Source of the DNA: CAZUGA01 sp964619885
GTDB taxonomy: Bacteria > Pseudomonadota > Gammaproteobacteria > Methylococcales > UBA1147
Assembly (NCBI GenBank): GCA_964619885.1
Contig: CAZUGA010000003.1
Location: forward strand, 62,001 to 126,000
Direction: 5' to 3'
DNA length: 64,000 nucleotides
Numbering within the stretch: the stretch's first letter is position 1; each line of letters opens with the position of its first letter. A model generated the notes under the pieces. That model ran no database searches and was not told the DNA's origin. It worked only from the letters and a program-made list of their open reading frames with translations. This document shows, in pieces, positions 27,044 through 35,957 of this stretch. The translations under genes and the position numbers were made by a program.

Positions 27044-28462
27044 TTAGTCCGATAATCCTTTTGTATATTCAATCACTGCTTCCATTTCTTCGTCGCTTAG
27101 GCTGTAAGACGGCATCATTGGCGTGTAACCCTCAACGATCGTCGCATTAGCATCGACAATTGATTCCGTTAAGTAATCTTCATCAACCACAACCTGGTTG
27201 CCGTCTTCTAACAATTCGGTTTTACCGAAAAGACCTTTCCACGTCGGACCGATACTGGCAGATCCGTCTACACTGTGGCAACCAAGACAGCCCTGTGATT
27301 CGGCTATCATTCGACCTTGTTCATTTAGGTCGGATTCAACTGCAGCACTATCATTGCCTGCCTTGAGTGCAATGGTCAAATCAATTAGGGCCTTCAACTC
27401 TTCCTCGCTAAGTTCATAAGCGGGCATCATTGGCGAATATCCTTCAACCACCTTAGCATTCGGCTCGACTATCGATTCTTTCAAATATTCTTCGTCAACT
27501 TCAATACTACTTCCATCTACCAGTATCTCTGATTTACCGAATAAACCCTTCCACGTCGGTCCGGCGCTAGGACTGCCATCTAAGCTATGGCACCCCAGAC
27601 AACCTTTGTCCTCAGCCACCTCTCGGCCCAGTGCAATCGATGGATCTTCTTCGCCAGCAGATTTGGTTCCGCTCAGCTCCGCATAGGTTGGTTGGGTGTC
27701 CAACCACGCCAGATAATCCGCTTCTTCGTCTACCGTTACCCATCCTTGCATTGTATGGTGACCCACCCCACAGTATTCTGCACATGCGACCTCGAATTCA
27801 CCAACTCGGGTCGGCGTCAACCACAGACTAGTAACCATTCCTGGTACTAAATCCATCTTGACTCTAAACTCGGGAACGTAAAAATCGTGCAACACATCTT
27901 TGGAGCGGAGTAATATCTGTATAGGTTTACCTACCAGTAAATGCGCGGCTCCACTCGACACTAGAATATCATCCTGTCCGTTAGGGTCATCAGGGTTCAT
28001 CCCAAACGGATTTGAGAAACTGATTTCTTTTGGATTAACCGTACCCAAAACGCCATCTTCGCCGGGGTACCGGTAGCTCCATTGCCATTGCTGACCCACT
28101 GCTTCGACAACAGTCGCATCTTCGGGCACATCTACAAATTTGCCATAAACCAATAGCCCAGGCGCCAACATGATCACAACACCAATAGAGGTGATTACCG
28201 TGAGCCACCATTCCAATTTATTATTTTCCGGTTCATAAGCCGATCGCCGTTCTTTTTTATAGCGAAAACGGATCAGGCAATAAGCGATAAAAAAATTAAT
28301 CAGGGCAAAGACAATCCCGGTAATTACAAAAGTAATTATCAGTGTATCATCCATCTCACTCCAGTTAGACGCAAGCTCAGTAAGCCACCACGGGCTCCAG
28401 AAATGGAAAATAATAGAACCGACAGTTATTACAACCAAAACAATTGCTATAGCCATACCCAA
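27044..28462 (-). CDS. Cytochrome c oxidase subunit II with two fused cytochrome c domains
   Basis: A 472-residue protein. Two membrane helices (about 40-65 and 85-108) precede the CuA cupredoxin domain (about 118-250), whose ligands are complete: His192, Cys227, Glu229, Cys231, His235 and Met238 in the CAEYCGVGHHTM block. Two class I cytochrome c domains follow: Cys288-x-x-Cys291-His292 with Met345/346 and Cys392-x-x-Cys395-His396 with Met449/450. The two domains are near duplicates (GCLGCHS-DGS, GPTWKGLFGK and GY-PMMP occur in both). Ordinary caa3 oxidases carry one such domain. The protein takes electrons from a periplasmic donor and passes them through CuA to heme a. First gene of the operon. 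Confidence 0.95.
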   Translation of the reverse strand: MGMAIAIVLVVITVGSIIFHFWSPWWLTELASNWSEMDDTLIITFVITGIVFALINFFIAYCLIRFRYKKERRSAYEPENNKLEWWLTVITSIGVVIMLAPGLLVYGKFVDVPEDATVVEAVGQQWQWSYRYPGEDGVLGTVNPKEISFSNPFGMNPDDPNGQDDILVSSGAAHLLVGKPIQILLRSKDVLHDFYVPEFRVKMDLVPGMVTSLWLTPTRVGEFEVACAEYCGVGHHTMQGWVTVDEEADYLAWLDTQPTYAELSGTKSAGEEDPSIALGREVAEDKGCLGCHSLDGSPSAGPTWKGLFGKSEILVDGSSIEVDEEYLKESIVEPNAKVVEGYSPMMPAYELSEEELKALIDLTIALKAGNDSAAVESDLNEQGRMIAESQGCLGCHSVDGSASIGPTWKGLFGKTELLEDGNQVVVDEDYLTESIVDANATIVEGYTPMMPSYSLSDEEMEAVIEYTKGLSD

Positions 28463-28911
28463 ATAATCGCTTATTGTTGATCAAGATTTCGGCATACATT
28501 GCGCTTTGCGACGCAATTTCGGATGTTTATCTGCCAGCCTTATCCGATAATTTTAATAATATTCTAGACGCAAAAACGCTAAGTCATGTGTCCGCTGCTG
28601 ACAACCGGGCATCATTATCCTGAACAACAAGTTTAAATACAAGGATCAAACATAAAAATAACGGACATAATGCTGTAAACCCGTTTCCGCTCGTTAAAGT
28701 GATCCAAAAACGCAAACACCGGGTACAATTGCACATTGCTATGCATTGCGAGCTACAACTTGCTTCACAATTCAAAGATTTCTCGGAATCCTTTGAATTT
28801 ATGGCGTTCGCAGTACGTCCACCGGATTATTCTCTTGGTTAATAACCAGCATCTGATTGGACGCACAAAAAACTAGTTTGCGCCTGGAATCAACCGATTC
28901 CAGTTATTCAA
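28463..28911. other. Intergenic region upstream of the oxidase operon with two hairpins
   Basis: 449 bp. It holds the oxidase operon promoter region and two strong inverted repeats: 28769-28799 (9-bp arms AATTCAAAG/CTTTGAATT with a further 3-bp inner stem) and 28884-28903 (listed as a terminator). A 63-codon frame at 28584-28775 has no ribosome-binding site or family resemblance and is not called. Confidence 0.45.
28884..28903 (-). terminator. Candidate terminator of the CDP-alcohol phosphatidyltransferase unit
   Basis: Perfect 8-bp stem CTGGAATC/GATTCCAG with a 4-nt loop, 8 bp beyond the stop at 28912 on the minus strand. A T6 run follows on that strand at about 28867-28872, a little further than ideal. 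Confidence 0.45.
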
Positions 28912-29493
28912 TTACGATTGCTGGTGGGCCATTTTTCCAAACCTGAACATTCTTTGCAGCACGTAGTAATTGCTACCAACCGCTACTATGACCAACCAAA
29001 GATCTAGTCTATCGAACATAAAGAATGCGACCAACAATAAACCTCTCTCAAAATACTCAAACGGATTAGCTGGGCAATCTAAGCCATTTTTCTCATACAA
29101 AGCCCGCGTATATGACATCTGACTGATCCCCAAAAACACCAAGAAACTAAAGTAATACAGATAGACATTTTCTCTATAGACAAACAAGATAGTCCCAACG
29201 ATGACAAATTCGCCGTATCGATCAAGAATCGAATCCATAAACGCACCCAACAACGTCACCTGATTACTGCGCCGGGCGAATGCACCATCCACTACGTCAC
29301 AGCCTTTTCCGACGGTCATTAATATGAAAGTGGCAACATAGTCGCCCAAGACGTAGGTATAACAAGCCACGATGGTAAAAACCAACCCCATCAGCGTTAC
29401 GTGAATTGGCTTGAGCCCCGAGCAATGTAGCAAATCAATAAACGGACCGATCGAATTTGCAAATTTTTTACGCAACACGTCTTTATCGTACAT
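28912..29493 (-). CDS. CDP-alcohol phosphatidyltransferase family protein
   Basis: A 193-residue integral membrane enzyme. The family signature D-G-x2-A-R-x8-G-x3-D-x3-D is complete, running from DGAFARRSNQ to GAFMDSILD (about residues 68-90), with about five to six helices. Such enzymes join a CDP-linked lipid to an alcohol such as inositol phosphate, glycerol phosphate or serine; the alcohol cannot be read from the motif. Its length and simplicity resemble archaetidylinositol-phosphate-synthase-like or PgsA-like members. It lies 52 bp after the pseudokinase gene on the same strand, so they may be co-transcribed. Confidence 0.88.
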   Translation of the reverse strand: MYDKDVLRKKFANSIGPFIDLLHCSGLKPIHVTLMGLVFTIVACYTYVLGDYVATFILMTVGKGCDVVDGAFARRSNQVTLLGAFMDSILDRYGEFVIVGTILFVYRENVYLYYFSFLVFLGISQMSYTRALYEKNGLDCPANPFEYFERGLLLVAFFMFDRLDLWLVIVAVGSNYYVLQRMFRFGKMAHQQS

Positions 29494-29545
29494 TTCTCAG
29501 CGCCTATTTGTTATCGAATCATCCAATATCACCGCTATTGCACGT

Positions 29546-31243
29546 TTAATTTTCGGACGAGTTGAGTTGGTGGCGCAAGTTTTCCAGGCTGGGGTTAACC
29601 GTCACTATTTTATCCGCTCTCGCCAGATAAATTCTTGCCAGCTTATACCCACCTTGCTGCATAGCGTTACCAATCAACCAAACATACATATCAACAATGC
29701 GCTCGGCACCTTCCAGCGCCTCTTTGTTGTCGGGATCTAATGACAATACCGTGGCATAATGTTCAAATGCATTGTCACCCTGGGGCGTTGTCAGACGCAG
29801 TGCCTGAAAATCATTTTTTGCAGCGTTAAGATGTGATGCGATGGTACTAAGTGATTGTTCAGCATCCCGCACTGATTGAACGTTCCCGGGTCGAGAGATG
29901 CTAGCCAGCATCCGACTTTCGCCTGTTTGTCCAACGGTCGAAGTATCGTTGCCTACGACTGAATCTGTCGGTTTATGTCGAGAGGAATCACTAACATCTT
30001 TCTCTATTTTGGCAATCTTAGAATTCTCCACAACAACCTGCTCGTCCACGCTTGATTCTTCCAATACGGGCAATTCCAGGTGTGAATTAGCATTAGACTC
30101 CAAAGCCGCAAAATTTGCGGCCAGACTTGGATCGGACGTTGGCTCGACTTCCATTTGGTCGGGCTGAATTGCGGAACTAGGCGTCGTTGAAGCAATATTA
30201 CGATTAAGATCATCTGCATCATTTCGATAAGATGAGGAAACGATTGCAATCAAAAAAGCGATGACGGCGATACCGGCAGCATAGGGCAATATTCTAGAGA
30301 TTGCGTTTGATTTCTCCGCCCCTCCGCTGTTTGCCAATCGCCCATCCCGAGCTTTCTCATCCTCGACCATTCTGTTGAATTCGGCCAGTGCGACAGATGC
30401 TGTCGCAGGTCGATCTTGTTTATCTATAGACAACATTCGGTCGATCAGCGGCCCCCATGCGGGTGTATCTGCCGCACCTCCCAATTTGGAAACAGGCTCC
30501 AACGGATCAACCAGGTCGCTGTTGACAGCCTCGAACCGGAGCCTCGATGCAACGGGTTCACTATGCGACCAGCACGCATAAATAACAGCCGCCAAGCTAT
30601 ATAAATCGGTTTCTGGCCCGATATTGTGTCCTTCGTATTGCTCTAAAGCAAGGTACGGAGAAATAGCACGCCCCTTCATCCCAGCAGATGCTAATTGGTC
30701 CTCATCAAAGCCCTGATCAAATCCGGCAAGCACCGGAGTTTTATCAGCCCTCAAACGCACGGCTTCGGGAGTAATTGACCCGTGTATCACACCTTTTTTG
30801 TGAATTTTCTCTAACGCACTCAATAAACTTACCAATAGAATAGTAAGCTCGGATTCACTTCTTTCTATCGCGATCGACAGCGAGCTTTCATCCGAATACT
30901 CCGCAACACAATACGCAGTCTCATTAAAAGGCAGCACATTATGTACTCTCAACACACTATCGTGCTGCACTTGGGAAAATGCATCGGCCCGCCCAATAAA
31001 AGTCGTAAGGCCTTTGTTATATGTCGCCTTTAACTTGTCCGATTTAGGCTGAACCTCGTTAGTTTCAATATTTCGAAGCGCGATTGCTTCAGGAAAATAT
31101 TCGGTCAGCACAACCCGTTCGTTGAGATGATGATTTAACGCCAGATAGCGGATGCTTAACTTATCCGAATCTAACCGGCGCTCAATTTCGTAGACGCCAA
31201 TCTTATCGCCCCGATTCAAGAACGGATCTGTATTGTTAATCAT
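29546..31243 (-). CDS. Membrane-anchored Ser/Thr pseudokinase with C-terminal helical periplasmic domain
   Basis: A 565-residue protein from the ATG at 31243; the frame runs further to 31294, but the shorter start has an AGGGTGG ribosome-binding site and begins at the kinase domain. Residues about 10-270 have the outline of a Hanks-type kinase of the EYFP-containing bacterial group, yet all catalytic positions are changed: the Gly-rich loop reads LDSDKLSIRYLA, VAIK is VVLT, HRD with its Asn is HGSITPEAV, and DFG is GFD. The later structural motifs are intact (LALEQYEGHNIGPETDLYSL resembles the APE to D-x-x-x-L segment). One membrane helix follows (ILPYAAGIAVIAFLIAIV), then a Ser/Thr/Asp-rich linker and a C-terminal TPR-like helical domain. 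It is probably a signalling scaffold rather than an enzyme. Confidence 0.85.
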   Translation of the reverse strand: MINNTDPFLNRGDKIGVYEIERRLDSDKLSIRYLALNHHLNERVVLTEYFPEAIALRNIETNEVQPKSDKLKATYNKGLTTFIGRADAFSQVQHDSVLRVHNVLPFNETAYCVAEYSDESSLSIAIERSESELTILLVSLLSALEKIHKKGVIHGSITPEAVRLRADKTPVLAGFDQGFDEDQLASAGMKGRAISPYLALEQYEGHNIGPETDLYSLAAVIYACWSHSEPVASRLRFEAVNSDLVDPLEPVSKLGGAADTPAWGPLIDRMLSIDKQDRPATASVALAEFNRMVEDEKARDGRLANSGGAEKSNAISRILPYAAGIAVIAFLIAIVSSSYRNDADDLNRNIASTTPSSAIQPDQMEVEPTSDPSLAANFAALESNANSHLELPVLEESSVDEQVVVENSKIAKIEKDVSDSSRHKPTDSVVGNDTSTVGQTGESRMLASISRPGNVQSVRDAEQSLSTIASHLNAAKNDFQALRLTTPQGDNAFEHYATVLSLDPDNKEALEGAERIVDMYVWLIGNAMQQGGYKLARIYLARADKIVTVNPSLENLRHQLNSSEN

Positions 31244-31576
31244 GTTCGAGCCCACCCTGAGTTCAACTACAGCGACATCGTCAAAAACCACCAATGCACA
31301 ACGACCTAACGATATTGTACTCCTAAATCACCCAAGTACCACGTGGGTAAACTCCGTTATTTTTTAGTAACAAAGGCATGAAATACATATTCACGCGAAT
31401 AACAATGAGACTCCGGAAGCTCCGTCGAAACACTGAAAATTCGACTATGAAATCTAATCGCAAGTGCCTGAATCAGAGATTTAACAAACATCTGGATTTT
31501 CAGTTCAATACCAGGTGAATATACCGGAGATGTTAGATACACTACACAACTTCTTTCCACACCGCATATCACACCG
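31244..31576. other. Divergent intergenic region
   Basis: 333 bp between the pseudokinase and the NamZ-type gene. No distinct promoter elements or hairpins that I can support; AT-rich in the middle. Confidence 0.4.
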
Positions 31577-32779
31577 ATGCAACTTGGTATAGACCGCCTA
31601 TTAAACGATCAGGAGTTAAGCGATCAACTACGAAACAGGCGGGTTGCTTTGCTCGGTCATCCAGCGTCCGTAACGTCAAATTTGGTTCACAGTATGGACG
31701 CGCTAATTGCCAGCGGGATTAACTTAACCGCTGCGTTAGGCCCTCAACACGGAATGCGCGGAGATAAGCAGGACAATATGGTCGAAACCGATGACAACAT
31801 TGACCCTATCTATCAGATTCCAGTGTTCAGCCTCTACGGGAAAACCCGTCGCCCAACGTCCAATATGCTGGAAACATTTGATCTACTGCTGGTCGACATC
31901 CAAGACGTTGGTTGCCGTATTTACACCTTTCTGACGACCTTGTTTTATCTTTTGGAAGACTGCAGTAAATCCGGCAAGGAACTATGGGTTTTGGATCGAC
32001 CCAACCCTGCCGGCCGAGAAATTGACGGTGCAATTTTGCAACCAGGTCAAGAAAGCTTTGTCGGCGCGGCGCCTGTCCCGATGCGCTATGGGCTAACATT
32101 GGCAGAAGCAGCAATCTGGTACGTTCAGTACAAACACCTGGATATCAATCTTAAACTTGTAGAAATGCAAGGCTATAGCCCAATTCGGGGGCCGGGTTAC
32201 GGCTGGCCGCTAAACGAATTATGCTGGATCAACCCAAGCCCTAATATGGCAACCTTGAACGCCGCCCGGGCCTATGCCGGCACGGTTTTGTTGGAAGGAA
32301 CTACGCTTTCCGAAGGCCGTGGCACCACCCGACCGTTAGAAATTATCGGCGCACCCGATATAGACGTTAAAAAAATTTTGGGGGCGATGCACGAAGCCGC
32401 ACCGGGCTGGCTACGTGGCTGCCGCATCAGGCATTGCTGGTTCGAACCGACGTTTCATAAATACAGCGGCGAGCTTTGCGAAGGGCTGCAAATTCATACC
32501 GACTATTCAGATTATAATCCAGCCACGTTCAAACCTTACCGGATCGTTGCACTGTTTTTAAAAATGTTAAGAAGCAATTATCCAGACTACGAAATATGGC
32601 GAGACTTTGCCTACGAATACGAAACGGAACGACTGGCTATAGATGTGATTGACGGCGGAAAAGGATTGCGCGAGTGGGTAGATGACAGTCTGGCCGATTA
32701 TGGCGATCTTGATGCCCTACTCGGCAAAGAAGAAGCATTGTGGAAATCTGATTGTGCGAAATACTACCTATATAAATAG
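31577..32779 (+). CDS. DUF1343 / NamZ-type protein (exo-beta-N-acetylmuramidase family)
   Basis: A 400-residue protein of the DUF1343 family, whose studied member is the exo-lytic N-acetylmuramidase NamZ. It starts LGIDRLLND and contains GHPASVTSN, LGPQHGMRGDKQDNM, VDIQDVGCRIYTF, WVLDRPNPAG, the middle block RYGLTLAEAA and WINPSPNM with YAGTVLLEGTTLSEGRGT, all in the usual order of the family. There is no signal peptide, so it is predicted to act in the cytoplasm, where it could remove MurNAc residues from peptidoglycan fragments during recycling. That substrate is from the family, not from this sequence. No other recycling gene is adjacent. Confidence 0.9.
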   Translation: MQLGIDRLLNDQELSDQLRNRRVALLGHPASVTSNLVHSMDALIASGINLTAALGPQHGMRGDKQDNMVETDDNIDPIYQIPVFSLYGKTRRPTSNMLETFDLLLVDIQDVGCRIYTFLTTLFYLLEDCSKSGKELWVLDRPNPAGREIDGAILQPGQESFVGAAPVPMRYGLTLAEAAIWYVQYKHLDINLKLVEMQGYSPIRGPGYGWPLNELCWINPSPNMATLNAARAYAGTVLLEGTTLSEGRGTTRPLEIIGAPDIDVKKILGAMHEAAPGWLRGCRIRHCWFEPTFHKYSGELCEGLQIHTDYSDYNPATFKPYRIVALFLKMLRSNYPDYEIWRDFAYEYETERLAIDVIDGGKGLREWVDDSLADYGDLDALLGKEEALWKSDCAKYYLYK

Positions 32780-32849
32780 CTTTGAGACTAATCCCCACCG
32801 CTAATCACCGCAAACCGAAATCGTTACAATTAATAGACTACATTAGAGT

Positions 32850-32872
32850 GCCCCCTATGGAAAATAGGGGGC
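32850..32872. terminator. Hairpin between convergent genes
   Basis: Perfect 9-bp stem GCCCCCTAT/ATAGGGGGC with a 5-nt loop, located between the stops of the convergent genes at 31577 and 32931. No T-run follows on either strand, so termination may be Rho-aided or the hairpin may protect 3-prime ends. Confidence 0.55.
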
Positions 32873-32930
32873 GACATATTATCGCTCTATAGATAAAAGC
32901 GATTAGTCAAACAGGGTCCTATCTATGCAT

Positions 32931-33320
32931 TTATTCAGCTTCAGGTGACAAATCGATCGCCTTCAATGCTACAACCGCGCCTTCCAACAGTGCGACAGCT
33001 TCTTCCATATTACCCTTTTTAGCTGCGATTCCAGCCTTTGTGATATCGGTTCTAGGTCTCTGCAACAAACGGCCACCTCGGGTTGTTACGATATCTTTAA
33101 TCGATTGTCTTGCCGCTTTGGTACTAGCTCTAGTTTCATCGACATGGCCTTGCTTAGCGTGCGCCAGCCCTTCTTCTGTATATTTAATCGCATTTTCAAG
33201 TGCTATAGCGTTGCCCTCTAAACTGCAACCACCGCAATCATCTCTAGCCACGGCAACACTTGAGATACCAACCAGGCAGAAAAGACCAACCAATAACATC
33301 GTTAAAAATCTTGTTTTCAT
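32931..33320 (-). CDS. Small exported helical protein
   Basis: A 129-residue protein with a clear signal peptide (MKTRFLTMLLVGLFCLVGIS, cleavage after VAVA) and a mature helical part. DDCGGC near the mature N-terminus is followed by two helix-pair units (EEGLAHAKQGHVDETRASTK and TKAGIAAKKGNMEEAVALLE) that recall the repeating helices of the small metal-binding protein SmbP, but His residues are few, so metal binding is doubtful. A CxxC pair is present (Cys29 and Cys32). Function unknown; possibly a periplasmic helical-bundle protein. It is separated from its upstream neighbour by about 400 bp. Confidence 0.75.
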   Translation of the reverse strand: MKTRFLTMLLVGLFCLVGISSVAVARDDCGGCSLEGNAIALENAIKYTEEGLAHAKQGHVDETRASTKAARQSIKDIVTTRGGRLLQRPRTDITKAGIAAKKGNMEEAVALLEGAVVALKAIDLSPEAE

Positions 33321-33719
33321 TTTACATTCTCCAGTGAATTACAAAAAAATTAAAAGTAGGATACATCGATTATTGTATGCAGACGATTCGAAATACGCAT
33401 AGAATTCAACAATAACTCGTTAAATATGAATCCAGTATGAATTTGTGATCAGATGCAGAAACCGACGAAGAGGCGTCATTTTATAGAAACTGGAGTAGGT
33501 TTGGCAAATCAGAGCATATAGGGTAGATTTATCGAGGAGGTCACAAAACCGCAAGAATCGCCTGTACAGATTTCTAATTTCACTTATCAGAGACGCTTCA
33601 ACCAATCTGAATAATAAGAATCTACAAAGTTTTCTGCAATATACGCAAACGCTCAAACAATAACGTCCATCCTCGACATTTGATAATACATTGACGACTT
33701 CATCAACCAAGGAATATCT
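33321..33719. other. Gene-free interval
   Basis: 399 bp, AT-rich, between divergent small exported proteins. A 104-codon frame on the minus strand (33420-33734) overlaps the start of the next gene, has an atypical Cys/Arg-rich composition and no ribosome-binding site, and is not called. Confidence 0.4.
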
Positions 33720-34055
33720 ATGAAAACCAATCAACGATTAACATTGTTACTGTTTACTCTGATTTGCAGCATCGCCTCGGCAACCAATGAGGCGCCGACG
33801 CCACAAACGCCGGACAACAACCCACCCGCCACAAATTCCGCTCAAAGCATCGACCGCTATACGGATCCGGATGAAATAGCCCGCGATAAAGAAATCAAAG
33901 AACTAAAATGCACCATTTGCCAAACTCGCTGTAAAATTGTGTACGATACCGGAACCAGCACCTGCAAAACGCGAAAAGGACAAGCGTTGGAAGGATGCCA
34001 AAAAAAAGGGGATGCGTTCGCCAAACAATGTCTCGACCAATGCACCGATTGTTAG
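33720..34055 (+). CDS. Cysteine-rich secreted protein of unknown function
   Basis: A 111-residue protein with a signal peptide (cleavage after the SIASA segment), a Pro/Asn/Thr-rich linker (about 22-48) and a compact C-terminal domain with eight cysteines spaced C-x2-C-x3-C-x11-C-x10-C-x10-C-x3-C-x2-C, ending with ...CTDC. The even number suggests four disulfides or metal coordination in the periplasm or outside the cell. I do not recognise the family. The gene stands alone before a 1.5 kb gene-poor stretch. Confidence 0.7.
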   Translation: MKTNQRLTLLLFTLICSIASATNEAPTPQTPDNNPPATNSAQSIDRYTDPDEIARDKEIKELKCTICQTRCKIVYDTGTSTCKTRKGQALEGCQKKGDAFAKQCLDQCTDC

Positions 34056-35556
34056 TCCGTGTACCAGGGTCTTTTTATGACAGCCCTAGAAACATTCAAG
34101 ATCTATCGACCTTATTCTAATTTCAACGCCCTCATATAAAGTTCGACTCACAACCTAAAGTAGATTTTCCCGCGATTTTGCGCCCTATTGCAAATCGGTC
34201 CACACGATTGTTGAAGTTGGTAAAATCGAAATAATTCAAACTTTTTGCTCTCACTTGGGCGCCGGGGCTCTTAAAATTTACCCAGAACCCACAGATTCGA
34301 CCATAGGGCGAGAAACTCCACCCATTATTTTCGTCCGCTTATATGCTGCTACCCGTTGATAGCCGATAATATTTACATCGCTGCATCAAAACGATTTTTC
34401 ACTATTTAGACAAAAATCGCAAAAATTGATCGAAACGACTGCTAGACTCTGATACAAGATCAAAAAATTAATTCTCATGGAATCGTGAACGACACGGTCG
34501 CTTCTGCGATGCAAGGATTGACAATTGGAACAACAATCTTTCAGCAAATAATTAAAATGAAAATAACTTCCATTTTTATATTTTGACTGGCACTTGATTT
34601 CCCCGCATTTTTTAGCGTCCGTATAAATAATTAATTTTCCATTCTCGCCTTTTGTCGGTTTTTAGCTACACTTTAACTGGCGATTATTCAATTATTTAGG
34701 AACTAAATTGTGACCTTTGTAGTCATATAACAACAGTACTCGTTGATGAAATTGAAAACCGTACATAATTTACAACCATAGAATTAGACCAACAGACTGT
34801 TTTATATAAAAATAGACGGAAAGGCACGATTCATGCTTAAGAGTCTAGCTACGCACCCCTATTGGCTTAAAAGGAAATTGTATCCATGAATACACACAAA
34901 CCAACATCTACAGAAAACATTGCGTTAAACACGGTGAATGTTGATTTCCCAACCAGCAAGCAACGCCTGCAATCGGCACATCATACAGCGCCCAATAGCC
35001 CAGCACGCAATAAAAACGAGCCTGATTTAGATACCGTTGCTAGCCGTTCTATCAATTGAATACCCTTTCAGACTAACAATCCACGCCATCAATCAACGCA
35101 TCCCATGCGCTGGGCCAAATCTAATGGCCACGCCGACATACACCTATTAATCTAGAACGGCGCGACTGAATACATAATTCCCAGTCGTTATGTTAAGCTC
35201 GTCAACTTGGCCCTACCGCCTTTTTCATCGACCTACCGATCCACCTGACAAACATTAATTTCAGCCGCAACCATCGCAACGGCCCGGCGCTTACAATTTA
35301 CTTCCTCAATCAATTTTACTAACGGGGCTATTACCAGTTTGAGGTTTAAAATACTCATTCACGCTTTAATGCAAATAGCCGTCAGTCTCTATTTGTCGAA
35401 CTGTGCCATCACATTGGCTCGTCAAAGAATTTAACCAATCAAGCCCCCCTTAACTTGCTTCAAAAACTGCGGTATAGTCGAGACCATAGACTTGATCAAC
35501 CAGAGCTGCCCGTCAGCGCAGGGCACAAACAGGGAAATGATAGAGGTAGGTGACAA
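34056..35556. other. Gene-poor AT-rich interval (1.5 kb)
   Basis: No frame longer than about 60 codons with coding character. One 57-codon frame with a ribosome-binding site is listed separately at 34886-35059. I see no transposase remnant, tRNA or clear hairpin terminator. The right end (35,400-35,556) should hold the promoter of the Bor-like lipoprotein gene. Confidence 0.45.
34886..35059 (+). CDS. Possible 57-residue small protein
   Basis: ATG at 34886 with an AAGGAA ribosome-binding site about 10 bp upstream, reading 57 codons to a TGA. The product is hydrophilic (MNTHKPTSTENIALNTVNVD at the start, ending DTVASRSIN), with no signal peptide, membrane helix or cysteine. Its Asn/Thr/Ser/Pro-rich composition looks disordered. 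No family recognised; it may be chance. Confidence 0.3.
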   Translation: MNTHKPTSTENIALNTVNVDFPTSKQRLQSAHHTAPNSPARNKNEPDLDTVASRSIN

Positions 35557-35874
35557 GTGTTAAATTTTCGTTTTATTCCAATATTCCTTGCGCTCATCAA
35601 TCTTTCTGGGTGTTATGGGTACCGCGTTATAGTAAACGACCCCGACCCAGTCACGGAATATCAAAGCGAAACTGCACATTCTCTAGTCTGGGGGCTGATT
35701 CAAATCCCTCAAGATGTAGTCGCAACCAATTGTCACAGCAACTCAATCGACGAGGTTTACATTCAATCCAACCTGGGTTATTCCTTTGTAACAGTATTAA
35801 CCTTAGGTCTTTGGGCTCCATTGGAGATTCAATGGCGGTGTGCGGAGAAACCTACTGAAAACACAGTATTATGA
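35557..35874 (+). CDS. Bor/Iss-family-like lipoprotein
   Basis: A 105-residue lipoprotein starting at a GTG with an AGAGGT element 10 bp upstream. The signal ends in the lipobox LSGC (Cys19). The mature part follows the pattern of Bor proteins (lambda Bor, E. coli Iss): a W-G-L-I-Q segment (SLVWGLIQIPQDVVATNCHS), a central Val-Glu-x-Gln-like region and LTLGLWAPLEIQWRC near the end, with the characteristic second and third cysteines. Bor-type proteins sit in the outer membrane and can affect serum resistance; the biological role here is unknown. It ends 83 bp before the FAD-dependent oxidoreductase gene on the same strand. Confidence 0.65.
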   Translation: MLNFRFIPIFLALINLSGCYGYRVIVNDPDPVTEYQSETAHSLVWGLIQIPQDVVATNCHSNSIDEVYIQSNLGYSFVTVLTLGLWAPLEIQWRCAEKPTENTVL

Positions 35875-35957
35875 AATTCCAGCAGATCTTTTTTCCAATT
35901 TTGCGTTAGGCTTCACCCCGTTATCGAGGCACTGGATAGGTTCTAAGGACAAGAGTA

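Noticed and set aside
28584..28775. 63-codon Cys-rich minus-strand frame before the oxidase operon
   Set aside because: No ribosome-binding site, no signal peptide order and no family resemblance; likely chance.
33420..33734. 104-codon minus-strand frame
   Set aside because: Overlaps the start of the Cys-rich secreted protein, no ribosome-binding site, odd Arg/Cys/Phe-rich composition.
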